From: JAHFUI01 sp041485905
GTDB lineage: Bacteria > Acidobacteriota > Vicinamibacteria > Vicinamibacterales > CAVVIG01
DNA: 16,427 nucleotides
Assembly: GCA_041485905.1 (NCBI GenBank)
Contig: JBGPKK010000101.1
Location: 1-16,427, forward strand
Direction: 5' to 3'
In this document: positions 6,204 through 14,375 of the stretch, in pieces
Numbering within the stretch: position 1 is the stretch's first letter
How the letters are laid out: the number at the start of each line of letters is the position of its first letter
Notes under the pieces: model-generated
Told to the model about the DNA's origin: nothing
Databases searched by the model: none
The model's input: only the letters and a program-made list of their open reading frames with translations
Program-made: the position numbers and the translations under genes

Positions 6204-6578
6204 GCGCTTCCTCCATCACCTCCCGCGCAGAGAGGCGCTTCGATGCGCAGTACACGCTGTTCGCTATTGACACGCCGGTGGCCGGCGCTCACCATCTGCA
6301 CAGGGCCGCGATTGAGGGAACGCCGATCAGTCGGATGGTCGCTACCGGGTCTCGCGATCCTCGTGCTGTGCTCCGAGCCCGGTTCGCGCAGCAACAGCCG
6401 ATGGTCGGCGAGCAGCCCACCAAGGAGATTCTCGAACAGTTTCGGAGTCGACCGCAGAACGCGGCGCTCCTGCCGGCCAACCTGATCCTTCGCACTCGTT
6501 GATGGCGAGCGTCGGCCAGTCGGGCTTGTTCGGGTCGGCGCCGTCAAGCTGGTGTTCTGATGTGAAGAGGAAGTTCGC
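6204..6578. other. Remnant region with a possible broken plus-strand frame
   Basis: No intact gene is recognised. A plus-strand frame ending at 6500-6502 has fairly GC-rich third positions and a protein-like tail (FDAQYTLFAIDTPVAGAHHL; later TKEILEQFRSRPQNAALLPA) but no good start, so it may be the 3' end of a lost gene. The last 70 bases are the leader of the next gene, with AAGAGGAAG before its GTG. Confidence 0.3.
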
Positions 6579-7352
6579 GTGAGGAAAACTGCGGGAAGGA
6601 GTCTCGCGCTTGCGGTGCTTGCGGCGTTGTCGCTCGAGACGAACGCCGTGGCGCAGAGGGGAGGGCCCCCGGGCCCGCCGCCGACACCTCGCGCGGCTGC
6701 GCCGTTCGACATCATTGGTCAATGGGTCTCCGTTGTGAGCGAGGATTGGCGCTACCGCATGACCGTGCCGCCGAAGGGAGACTACGGTGGCGTGCCGCTC
6801 AATCCCAACGGACGTCGCACCGCGGACGCATGGGATCCGGCGCGCGACGAAACGGCGGGCGAGCAGTGCAGGGCGTATGGCGCGGCAGGACTGATGCGTC
6901 TGCCGACGCGGGTGAGGATCAGTTGGACTGACGACCAGTCGCTGAAGATCGAAAGCGACGCGGGCACGCAGACTCGGACCATTTCCTTTGGCGCGCCGCG
7001 CGCGCCTGGCGGCGACTGGCAAGGCGTGTCGGTCGCCACCTGGGATCGCTCTGCGCCAGTCGTCGGCGGCGGATTTTTTCCCGGCGGGGGCGGACGCGGC
7101 GGCTCGCTCAAGGTCGTGACGACGCGAATGAAATCCGGATACTTGCGCAGAAACGGCGTTCCGTACAGCGCAGACACCGTCGTCACCGAGTATTTCGATC
7201 GCTTCGACGTTCCCGGAGGCGATTCGCTACTGGTCGTGTCGACGGAGGTCGTCGACCCGACATACCTCGCGCAGCCTTACTGGACGAGCAGCCATTTCAA
7301 GAAGCAAACCGATACTTCAGGTTGGAATCCCACACCATGCGCCGTACGCTGA
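6579..7352 (+). CDS. Exported protein of an uncharacterised 'WNPTPC' family
   Basis: The 257-residue product has a signal peptide (positive MRKTAGR, hydrophobic LALAVLAALSL, cleavage near AVA-Q at 25-26), then a proline/glycine stretch and one domain. Diagnostic blocks are FDIIGQWVSVVSEDWRYRM, KGDYGGVPLNPNGR, ADAWDPARDE, EQCRAYG, LKVVTTRMKSGYLRRNGVPY, DPTYLAQP and the C-terminal WNPTPC. I recall such proteins as frequent in acidobacteria and some proteobacteria without a known function; the two conserved cysteines (in EQC and TPC) might bond in the periplasm. The GTG start at 6579 is supported by AAGAGGAAG. The end overlaps the next gene by 16 bases, and the next protein carries the same domain, so the pair probably acts together. 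Confidence 0.82.
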   Translation: MRKTAGRSLALAVLAALSLETNAVAQRGGPPGPPPTPRAAAPFDIIGQWVSVVSEDWRYRMTVPPKGDYGGVPLNPNGRRTADAWDPARDETAGEQCRAYGAAGLMRLPTRVRISWTDDQSLKIESDAGTQTRTISFGAPRAPGGDWQGVSVATWDRSAPVVGGGFFPGGGGRGGSLKVVTTRMKSGYLRRNGVPYSADTVVTEYFDRFDVPGGDSLLVVSTEVVDPTYLAQPYWTSSHFKKQTDTSGWNPTPCAVR

Positions 7353-9160
7353 CCGCCGCCGCGTCCGTCCTCGCCGCGTGCACCGTTCTTGTTGCTCAGG
7401 CGCCGGGTCCGGTGGACACACCGGCTCCGGGATTCGACATCTCCGGGTACTGGACGTCGCCGCTCTACGAGGATGCGCTCGAACGGGGCGCGGGTCCGGA
7501 GCTTGGCGATTACGGCGGCTTTCCGATTAACGAAGCCGCGCGGTTGTTCGCGCTGTCGTACGACGCATCGCGCGTCACGCTCCGTCACCATCAATGCGAC
7601 GGCTACGTGGCGCCGTACTCGGTACGCTCGATCGGCAACGCGCGCGCGTGGGAGGAACGCGATCCCCACACGCAGCAGCTCATCGCTATTCATTGGTACA
7701 ACCAGACATTCGAAGGACACCGCACCATCTGGATGGACGGCCGTCCGGATCCGCCGGCCTGGGCGCCGCACACGTGGATGGGCTTCTCGACCGGACGTTT
7801 CGTCGGGCGGGCTCTCGAAGTTCAGACGACGCATCTCAAGCAGGGGTGGCTGCGGCGAAACGGCCTGCCCGAGAGCGATCAGGCGACGATGGTCGAGTTC
7901 TTCGTGCGCCACGCCGATCACCTGACGCATACGTCAGTGATTTCCGATCCCGTCTACCTCGCCGAGCCGGAGATCCGCAGCACGGATTTCTCACGGCAGC
8001 CAATCGATCATCAGACGTGGCTCTTCGCGTGCGACGACGGTGAGCAGATTCTCGATCGCGCCGCCGATCTCGTGCCGCATTACGCGTTCGGCGAAAACCC
8101 GTTCGTGAACGAAATGCGCGACCGCTACAAGATCCCTGCAGCCGCGTATCTCGGCGGACCGGAGACGTCGTCGCCGGATCTGCTGCTCCGGCTGGCCTCG
8201 TTGACGGAGGCGGACGGCGTCGCGAAGACGAGGCCGGCGGCCGGGCCGCGCGCGACGAGCCGCGCCGTCGATCCGCAGCCGCGCGACGGCGACGTCCACG
8301 TGTGGCCGCTGCGCGGCAGTCTTTTTCTTCTGGCCGGCGATTCCGGCAACATCGTCGTCCAGGCCGGCGATGAGGGCGCGCTGCTGGTCGACAGCGGCGC
8401 CGGCACGCTGGCCGAGAAGACGCTCGCCCGCATCCGTCAGCTCAGCGACAAGCCGGTTCAGTACATCCTGAACACGGGCTTTCAGCCGGAACACACCGGC
8501 GGCAACGTCGTGCTGCGGGCGTCCGGCGGGGATCCGAGCGTCCGCGGGTCGTTCTTTGCGCTGCAGTTCGCCGACGCGGGGGTCGGTGCGACGATCGTCG
8601 CGCATCAGAACGTGCAGAACCGGATGGTCGCGGGCAAGCGTCCGGCGGCCGGCGTGCCGAGCGACACATACCTTCAGGAGCGCCGCCGCACATTTCACAA
8701 CGGCGATGCCATCGAGATGTTCTGGCAGCCGCGCGCCGTGACCGATGGCGACAGCATCGTCCACTTCCGGCGTGCGGACGTCATCGTTACAGGCGACATC
8801 TTCATGACCACGCAGTACCCGCCGATCGACGTGGCGAACGGCGGCAGCGTCCAGGGAGAAATCAACGCGCTCAACGAGATCCTCGGCCGCACCGTCTATC
8901 AGCACCAGGAAGAGGGCGGCACGATCGTCGTGCCGGGTCATGGCTACGTGTCGGACGAGCACGAGGTCGTCGAGTATCGCGACATGGTGGTGATCGTCCG
9001 CGACCGCGTACAGGCGATGATCCGGAAGGGCGCGACGCTCGATCAGATCAAGGCGGCAAGGCCGACCGCGGACTACGATACGCGGTACGGTTCGACGTCG
9101 GGCGCGTGGACGACCGATCGGTTCGTGGAGGCCGTGTATGCGAGTCTCCCTCGACGCTAA
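7337..9160 (+). CDS. Exported two-domain protein: 'WNPTPC'-like domain plus degenerate metallo-beta-lactamase fold
   Basis: The 607-residue product begins with an export signal; LAAC at 12-15 fits a lipobox, but cleavage after VLVAQ is also possible. Residues about 30-245 repeat the upstream protein's domain (FDISGYW, GDYGGFPIN, VQTTHLKQGWLRRNGLP, DPVYLAEP). Residues about 310-560 form a metallo-beta-lactamase fold: GNIVVQAGDEGALLVDSGAG, the loop NTGFQPEHTGGN (379-390), AHQNV (H423), VTGDIF (D487) and PGHGYVSDEH (H535). In active enzymes the loop reads HxHxDH; here it is GFQPEH, with only H386 kept, while H423, D487 and H535 remain. It may hold one metal or none, or be a binding protein. ATG 7337 is preferred over an upstream TTG at 7322. 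It converges on the MFS gene with a 10-base gap. Confidence 0.85.
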   Translation: MRRTLTAAASVLAACTVLVAQAPGPVDTPAPGFDISGYWTSPLYEDALERGAGPELGDYGGFPINEAARLFALSYDASRVTLRHHQCDGYVAPYSVRSIGNARAWEERDPHTQQLIAIHWYNQTFEGHRTIWMDGRPDPPAWAPHTWMGFSTGRFVGRALEVQTTHLKQGWLRRNGLPESDQATMVEFFVRHADHLTHTSVISDPVYLAEPEIRSTDFSRQPIDHQTWLFACDDGEQILDRAADLVPHYAFGENPFVNEMRDRYKIPAAAYLGGPETSSPDLLLRLASLTEADGVAKTRPAAGPRATSRAVDPQPRDGDVHVWPLRGSLFLLAGDSGNIVVQAGDEGALLVDSGAGTLAEKTLARIRQLSDKPVQYILNTGFQPEHTGGNVVLRASGGDPSVRGSFFALQFADAGVGATIVAHQNVQNRMVAGKRPAAGVPSDTYLQERRRTFHNGDAIEMFWQPRAVTDGDSIVHFRRADVIVTGDIFMTTQYPPIDVANGGSVQGEINALNEILGRTVYQHQEEGGTIVVPGHGYVSDEHEVVEYRDMVVIVRDRVQAMIRKGATLDQIKAARPTADYDTRYGSTSGAWTTDRFVEAVYASLPRR

Positions 9161-9170
9161 CCTGACACCT

Positions 9171-10394
9171 TCAATTGGACAATTCCTGCCTGTAATCGGC
9201 TGCGTCGAGCCGTTCGAACACCGAGCGCGTCGGATCGGCGAGCCAGTTCAGCAGCAGGCCGGCAAACAGCAGTCCAGCAAAGCCGGTCGCGAGCCAGAAC
9301 CCATACGCGATCTGTCCCAGCGCGTCGCTCACGGCCCCCATCGCCAGCGGCGCGAGCACTGCGGACAGACACGTGAAAAAAAGAATGACGCCCGCCGCGG
9401 CGCCATGCTCGGATCTCGGCGCGCAGCTGATGCCTTTTGAATTAAGCGTCGGATAGATCACGGACATGAACAGACCGGACGCGGGCAGCAGATAGACAGC
9501 CCACCCGACCCCGTTGACGACGCTCAGCACGAAACAGACAAAGATGGCGCCGCTCATGGCCGCGACCGTCGTGTGCCACCGCAGCCGCCGCAGCATCCAC
9601 GCGCCCAGAAAGCGCCCGCCGGCGCGCAGCGCGAAAAAGATCGAGATGCCGTACGCCGCCAGCCAACTGGCGCGTCCGTGGTATCCCGCGACCAGCGTGG
9701 GCATCCATACGTAAATCGCCGCCTCGACGCCAACGTAGAGAAACACCCCGGCGGAGAAACCGAGCACGTAGTGATTCTTCAGCGCATCCAGGGTTCCGGC
9801 TGCCGCCACGTCGGGAGCCCGCGCCGCCGACACGGGGTATCTCACCGATAGCGCCATCACGATCAGCACGACGCACATCGTGCCTGCGATCACGTACAGC
9901 CATTTCCACGAGACGCCGGCCGCGAGCAACTGCGCCAGGATCGCGGGGCCCACGATCGACCCGACGCCGAAGAAACCCTCGACGGTGTTCATGACGGATG
10001 TGTGCTCCGCTGTCGACCTGGAGATGTCGCCGATCAGGGCTAGCGCTCCGGTCTTGAACACGCCGATGGCGAGGCCCGAAAGACCCATGAGGAAGACGAA
10101 GAAGAGGAATCTCGTGCCTCCGGCAAACAGAAACGATGCGGCCGCGAAGGCCGTGAGTCCGATGACAATCGTCCGGCGCCGTCCCAGGCGATCGGCGAGC
10201 GTGCCCAGAAACAGGCCAGCCACGGCAATGCCCGCCATCGTCGCGTACTGAAACGTCCCGGCCGCAGTCAGCGTCAGCCGGAACGTCTTGACGATCTCAG
10301 GGATGATGAGACCCACCGAGTCGGTCGTCATCGCGAACATCGCGAACATTGCGTATGTCAGCGTCTTGACGACCGCGAGGTTGCGCCGGCTCAT
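9171..10394 (-). CDS. MFS sugar permease, last gene of the sucrose operon
   Basis: The 407-residue, very hydrophobic protein has about twelve membrane segments. MFS motif A appears as LGTLADRLGRRRT after the second helix (about 63-75). Blocks such as KTGALALIGDISR and the late SKGISCAPRSEHGAAAGVI fit sugar-type MFS carriers, perhaps of the fucose-permease branch; the exact branch is not certain. By context it should carry sucrose, or its products, across the inner membrane. The start is ATG 10394, whose ATGA overlaps the esterase stop; no separate ribosome site is seen, so translation is probably coupled. A longer in-frame extension to 10517 lies inside the esterase gene and is rejected. Confidence 0.88.
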   Translation of the reverse strand: MSRRNLAVVKTLTYAMFAMFAMTTDSVGLIIPEIVKTFRLTLTAAGTFQYATMAGIAVAGLFLGTLADRLGRRRTIVIGLTAFAAASFLFAGGTRFLFFVFLMGLSGLAIGVFKTGALALIGDISRSTAEHTSVMNTVEGFFGVGSIVGPAILAQLLAAGVSWKWLYVIAGTMCVVLIVMALSVRYPVSAARAPDVAAAGTLDALKNHYVLGFSAGVFLYVGVEAAIYVWMPTLVAGYHGRASWLAAYGISIFFALRAGGRFLGAWMLRRLRWHTTVAAMSGAIFVCFVLSVVNGVGWAVYLLPASGLFMSVIYPTLNSKGISCAPRSEHGAAAGVILFFTCLSAVLAPLAMGAVSDALGQIAYGFWLATGFAGLLFAGLLLNWLADPTRSVFERLDAADYRQELSN

Positions 10395-11923
10395 CTGCGG
10401 CGCCAGGCGAAGTAGTCGTCGAGCACTTTCAGTCCCTCTGCGCTCACGAGCGGGACCGCCTTCGGCGCGCCGGCCAGATACATCATTTGCTGCGCGGCCG
10501 AGCGGTACGCAGGCCACGCCTGTAATCCCGCACCATTGGGGTCGTGTGTCTTTGCGAAGTTGGTCCAGTACGTGATCATCGTGTCCGACAGCGCCAGATC
10601 CTCAGACGTTGGCTGCCGTTTCAAGAAGTGGTTGAACACGTACGCCATCTCCGCGGCATGTGGGGAGCCGAATCCGTACCGCGGTGAATCGGCGGGATAC
10701 TCGGCGTGCTGATCGAAGTAGTAGAGGTACGCGTTCGACTTGCCCGTCTTCTCCTGCAGCCGCGCCCACGTCCAGGTGTGCCACCCGAAGGTCGTGTCGC
10801 GGGTCAGATCTCGGGCGGACTTTTTGGCCGTGCCCTCACCCCACGGATACGCGGCGAGCAGTCGGTCGGCGAAGCTCTCGTAGCGCTGCTGAACGGTTGT
10901 GATGTACGCGTCGCGTGTGGTGAGATTGCCGAATGACGCGCCCTCGTCGGAGTTGTAGCCCGCGAGCACCGGCACGTCGTTGTAGTGTCCTGCGGCGTAC
11001 AGCTTGTACTGATCGTCGGGGATCACCCGGCCGTCGGTGATCGGCCACGCGATGCCGCGCTGGGCCCGCGCGGACTCGAGCAGCTTTTCGCCGGGGATCT
11101 TGCGCAGGTCGGCGAGGTTCGCGGCACCGACCTTCGACGACCAGGCGGCGCCGACCTTCTCGGCCACCGCCAGCGGCTGCATGTTCTCGCCAGACCCGCC
11201 GCCTTCGCGGACCGGGCCGAACGACCCGCCGCTTTGCGAGATCGCGGCCTGAAAGAGTCCTTTCGCGAGCGGCGACGCACACAACTGGCTGACGGCGATG
11301 CCGCCGGCCGACTCGCCGAAGATCGTCACGCGGCCCGGGTCGCCGCCGAATGCGGCGATGTTCTTCTTCACCCACTGCAGCGCGGCAATCATGTCCAGCA
11401 GACCATAGTTGCCGGACGTGTGCGTGCCGCTTTCCGCGCTCAATGCGGGATGCGCGAGGAAACCGAAGACCCCGAGCCGATAGGCGAGGGTCACCACGAC
11501 CACGCCTTTCTTCGCGATGGCCTCGCCGTGGTACAGCCGCTCGGGCGGCGTCCCTGCGGTAAACCCTCCGCCGTGGATCCAGACCATGACGGCGAGATGC
11601 TCGTCGGCGCGTGTGGCGGGCGACCAGACGTTGAGAGACAGGCAGTCTTCGTTCGGCGCCGGAAGATTCGCGATGGCCTGGTTGATCTGCAAACATGCCC
11701 GGCCGAAGGTGTCGGCCTTCCGTACGCCTGTCCACTTCGCGGCCGGCTGCGGCGCGCGCCAGCGCAGGTCGCCGACGGGCGGAGCGGCGAAGGGGATACC
11801 GCGATAGACCATCAGTCCGTCCTCGGCCGTGCCTTCAATCAGACCGCCGTCAACCCTGACGGGACCGGCGGCAGATACGGTGCTCGCCACCAGTAGCGAG
11901 ATGACAAACGCGATCTGTCTCAT
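10391..11923 (-). CDS. Exported type-B carboxylesterase
   Basis: The 510-residue product starts with a signal peptide (MRQIAFVISLLVASTVSA). It has all type-B carboxylesterase marks: EDCLSLNVWSP (92-102), oxyanion loop HGGGF (117-121), nucleophile elbow GESAGG with S205, acid NSDEG with E327, and GSPHAAE with H422. Such enzymes hydrolyse esters; export suggests periplasmic work. In this operon a likely substrate is an esterified sugar, for example acylated sucrose, but this is inference. ATG 11923 overlaps the sucrose phosphorylase stop (ATGA) and has AAGGAGAG at 11936-11929, five bases upstream. Its own TGA overlaps the MFS start. The reading frame extends upstream to 12319 but that part is antisense-free overlap with the phosphorylase gene and not genuine. 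Confidence 0.93.
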   Translation of the reverse strand: MRQIAFVISLLVASTVSAAGPVRVDGGLIEGTAEDGLMVYRGIPFAAPPVGDLRWRAPQPAAKWTGVRKADTFGRACLQINQAIANLPAPNEDCLSLNVWSPATRADEHLAVMVWIHGGGFTAGTPPERLYHGEAIAKKGVVVVTLAYRLGVFGFLAHPALSAESGTHTSGNYGLLDMIAALQWVKKNIAAFGGDPGRVTIFGESAGGIAVSQLCASPLAKGLFQAAISQSGGSFGPVREGGGSGENMQPLAVAEKVGAAWSSKVGAANLADLRKIPGEKLLESARAQRGIAWPITDGRVIPDDQYKLYAAGHYNDVPVLAGYNSDEGASFGNLTTRDAYITTVQQRYESFADRLLAAYPWGEGTAKKSARDLTRDTTFGWHTWTWARLQEKTGKSNAYLYYFDQHAEYPADSPRYGFGSPHAAEMAYVFNHFLKRQPTSEDLALSDTMITYWTNFAKTHDPNGAGLQAWPAYRSAAQQMMYLAGAPKAVPLVSAEGLKVLDDYFAWRRR

Positions 11924-13422
11924 TGGTTCTCTCCTTGTGTCGCTTCGTTCACCGAGCACCACGCGAGCGCCGGTGCGTCCGGGCCGTCGGCCGAGCAGGT
12001 GACGACTGCCTTCATCTCCGTCAGATCGACGTCCAGCCGCGCGAAAGCCGTGCCTTGTGCCCAGACGAGTGCGAGCCGCCCGGCATCCGGGGCCTTCATA
12101 TGAAACACGCCCTGAAATGCGGCGTGAGTATTGCGGATTCGCAGCAGGTCGAGGAGCGACTGGACGACGGGCTGCGCCAGCGCGCGCTGCAGTTCGATCG
12201 GCGTGTAGTAGTGCCGGTTGATGTCGCGGCCCTCGCGCGTGCGGCGCAGCAACTCGAGATCGTTGGTGCCGGCGAGCAGCCCGACGTAGTAGATCTGCGG
12301 GATCCCCGGCACGAAGCACTGAATGGCCCGCGCGACGAGATACTCGGTCTCGCGGCGGCCCAGCGCATCGTAAAACGTGCAGTTGATTTGGAAGGCGTCG
12401 ACGTTGCGGGCGGCGCCGCCGCTCGCGAGCCGGCTTTCGTCGCGGCTCCGCACGTGGATTGTCTCGATCAACGCATCAATCGCATCCGGCGCCAGCAGTC
12501 CAGGCATGTCGCCGCCCTGGTTCGCGCCGACGTCGGCCACGCCGATGCCGTCGTGCGTGTCGAGCACCGTGATCGCGTTGTGCGGACGTACCTCCAGCCA
12601 TCGCCGCAGCGGCGTGGCGTCACGCCTGTAGAGAGCGTGCAACACGAGCGCCGGCAGCGCGAAGTCGTACACCCAGTCGACGTGTCGTGCGATGTCGATT
12701 TGCGCCTGGTAATGCCCGTGCACTTCCACCAGCACGTCCATCTCCAACGCGTGCGCCTCCGCCGTGAGGTCGCCGATGAACGCCCGCGTCTCCGGAATCA
12801 TGAAGGAACTGGTGCCGGGCTCCTTGACCGCGTATCCGATCGCGTCGAGCCGGATGGCCCGCACTTGTGCGGAATGGAGTCGCGTGAGGATGCCAGTCAG
12901 GTATCGCCGTGCCTCAGGATCGCGGACGTCGATGTCGATCTGATCGCTCGTGAACGTCGTCCAGACGAGGAGGGGCTCGCCGCGCGTGTTGATGTGTTTC
13001 GTGAACGGGAGCGTCGGTCGCGGCGTGCTCAAAGCGAGCAGGTCCGACTCGGAGGCGCCCTGGGGAAACACGCGTGAGTACGTCAGAAACATGCCGGAGC
13101 AAGGAGAGTCGTCACCTCCGCGGTCCCAGTCGGCGAACTGCGGGGAATGACGCGACATGTGATTGACGATCACGTCCGCCACGACGTCCACGCGTTTGGC
13201 AAGAGTCGCGACGTCATCCCACGTTCCCAGCCGCGGATCCACCTGGGTGTGATCGATGGGGTCGAAGCCGGCATCGGCGCCGTCGATTGGATGGAAGAAC
13301 GGCAGCACGTGAACGCCGCCGAACGCGCCGGCGAAGGACGTGTTGAGCAGGCGCTCGAGATCGTGGAACGTGCCACCGGGCAGCCGATCGACGTACGCGA
13401 TGAGCTGCGCCTGATTCTTCAT
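11920..13422 (-). CDS. Sucrose phosphorylase (GH13_18)
   Basis: The 500-residue product aligns by eye along its whole length with Bifidobacterium sucrose phosphorylase and is about the same size. It converts sucrose and phosphate to alpha-glucose-1-phosphate and fructose in the cytoplasm. Family blocks are GGVHVLPFFHPIDGADAGFD (35-54), SDQIDID (159-165), RLDAIGYAVKEPG with nucleophile D193, VEVHGHY with acid/base E233, LDTHDGIG with D291, and the late GRDINRHYY. P134 and R135 match sucrose rather than sucrose-6-phosphate phosphorylases. F344 next to Q345 replaces the Tyr of the Bifidobacterium acceptor loop. Its ATG overlaps the fructokinase stop and its stop overlaps the esterase start. The adjacent fructokinase supports sucrose as substrate; related specificities (glucosylglycerate, glucosylglycerol) are less likely. 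Confidence 0.93.
   Translation of the reverse strand: MKNQAQLIAYVDRLPGGTFHDLERLLNTSFAGAFGGVHVLPFFHPIDGADAGFDPIDHTQVDPRLGTWDDVATLAKRVDVVADVIVNHMSRHSPQFADWDRGGDDSPCSGMFLTYSRVFPQGASESDLLALSTPRPTLPFTKHINTRGEPLLVWTTFTSDQIDIDVRDPEARRYLTGILTRLHSAQVRAIRLDAIGYAVKEPGTSSFMIPETRAFIGDLTAEAHALEMDVLVEVHGHYQAQIDIARHVDWVYDFALPALVLHALYRRDATPLRRWLEVRPHNAITVLDTHDGIGVADVGANQGGDMPGLLAPDAIDALIETIHVRSRDESRLASGGAARNVDAFQINCTFYDALGRRETEYLVARAIQCFVPGIPQIYYVGLLAGTNDLELLRRTREGRDINRHYYTPIELQRALAQPVVQSLLDLLRIRNTHAAFQGVFHMKAPDAGRLALVWAQGTAFARLDVDLTEMKAVVTCSADGPDAPALAWCSVNEATQGENQ
11929..11936 (-). promoter_or_regulatory. Ribosome binding site of the esterase gene
   Basis: AAGGAGAG lies five bases before ATG 11923. It fixes the esterase start, and is the only strong ribosome site among the three overlapping junctions of the operon. 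Confidence 0.75.
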
Positions 13423-14336
13423 CGGCCTGGGATTGCGCCCGGCACGCTGGCGACCATTGCGCCGGAACGATTCGAGGCCTCGGCCACTCTCGCCGCCGGC
13501 CAGCCCATGATGAGCCCGTGCAGGAAGGCCGCCGCGAACGCGTCGCCGGCGCCGACGGTGTCGGCCACGGCGACGGGAACGCCGGCAGCCTCGACATAGT
13601 CGTCGCCCACGAGCATCGCACAGCCGTGTGCGCCAAGGGTTACAACCGCCGCCTGCCAGCCAAAGCGCGCGGCGCCGGCGCGGCAGAATCCCTCGGGGTC
13701 CGCCGGTAATCCCAGCCAGTCACCCACCAGTGTCAATTCGCGTTCATTCACTTTCACGATGTCGGCCAGGTGCAGCAGATCGCACGCGAGTTCGCGCGAC
13801 TCGAAGCCGGGCCGCAGGTTGATGTCACAGAAACGGCGGGCGCCCGGCAGCGCGTCAAGCAACCGTTGCAGCACGTGCCGTCCGTGGGCGCGGGACGCGA
13901 AAAGAGTGCCGTAGTAGCACCACGACGGCTTCCACTGCACGATCTGCGCGAGGATGGCGTCTGAGATCTCCACGGCGTCGTACGCAGCCGGCCGTTCGAT
14001 CACAAACGACGTGCGGTCGCCGGGCCCAAGCTGGACGGACGCGGTCCCGGTGTTCAACCGCTCGGCCCACTGCAGGAACGTCGTATCAAGTCCGAGCGAT
14101 GTGATCTCTGCGTGGGCGGCGCCGCCCAGTGCGTCCCGCCCCACGGCGCTCACGATCCGCGGGACATGGCCCAGCCGTTTGAGGTGCGCGGCAAAGTTCA
14201 GCGCCGCGCCGCCCAGCCGCGTGGCGTCGGGAAACACGTCCCACAGCACTTCGCCGACGACCAGCGCGTGGGCATGGACGGCATCGCTTGCCGGCGGATC
14301 CTGTATAGACAGATTCTCCGAGACGATGTGCTTCAT
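13419..14336 (-). CDS. PfkB-family fructokinase
   Basis: The product (305 residues from ATG 14336) is a ribokinase/PfkB carbohydrate kinase. Evident motifs are the N-terminal VVGEVLWDVFPD, substrate-site LGGAALNFAAHLKRLG, DINLRPGF, VKVNERELTLVGD and the ATP/anion-hole signature DTVGAGDAFAAAF, with catalytic aspartate D265. Its position before sucrose phosphorylase indicates fructose as substrate: it would make fructose-6-phosphate from the fructose released by phosphorolysis. The family also contains ribokinases and other sugar kinases, so the substrate is from context. A GTG at 14351 would add five residues; neither start has a clear ribosome site. It follows the regulator by 39 bases and its TGA overlaps the next ATG. 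Confidence 0.9.
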   Translation of the reverse strand: MKHIVSENLSIQDPPASDAVHAHALVVGEVLWDVFPDATRLGGAALNFAAHLKRLGHVPRIVSAVGRDALGGAAHAEITSLGLDTTFLQWAERLNTGTASVQLGPGDRTSFVIERPAAYDAVEISDAILAQIVQWKPSWCYYGTLFASRAHGRHVLQRLLDALPGARRFCDINLRPGFESRELACDLLHLADIVKVNERELTLVGDWLGLPADPEGFCRAGAARFGWQAAVVTLGAHGCAMLVGDDYVEAAGVPVAVADTVGAGDAFAAAFLHGLIMGWPAARVAEASNRSGAMVASVPGAIPGR

Positions 14337-14375
14337 CGAATGGCGCGGCACGGTAACAGTCCCGCCGTTCGGGTG

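Noticed and set aside
9157..9190. Bidirectional terminator between the converging genes
   Set aside because: The gap is only 10 bases; I find no stem followed by a T-run on either strand.
10395..10517. N-terminal extension of the MFS frame
   Set aside because: It lies in the esterase gene and is not hydrophobic; ATG 10394 gives a normal MFS N-terminus and an ATGA overlap.
10985..11896. Plus-strand frame of 303 codons
   Set aside because: Antisense to the carboxylesterase, which has a full catalytic triad and signal peptide.
11924..12319. N-terminal extension of the esterase frame
   Set aside because: It overlaps sucrose phosphorylase in another frame; a ribosome site and signal peptide fix the start at 11923.
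11923..13077. Plus-strand frame of 384 codons
   Set aside because: Antisense to sucrose phosphorylase; high-GC shadow without domains.
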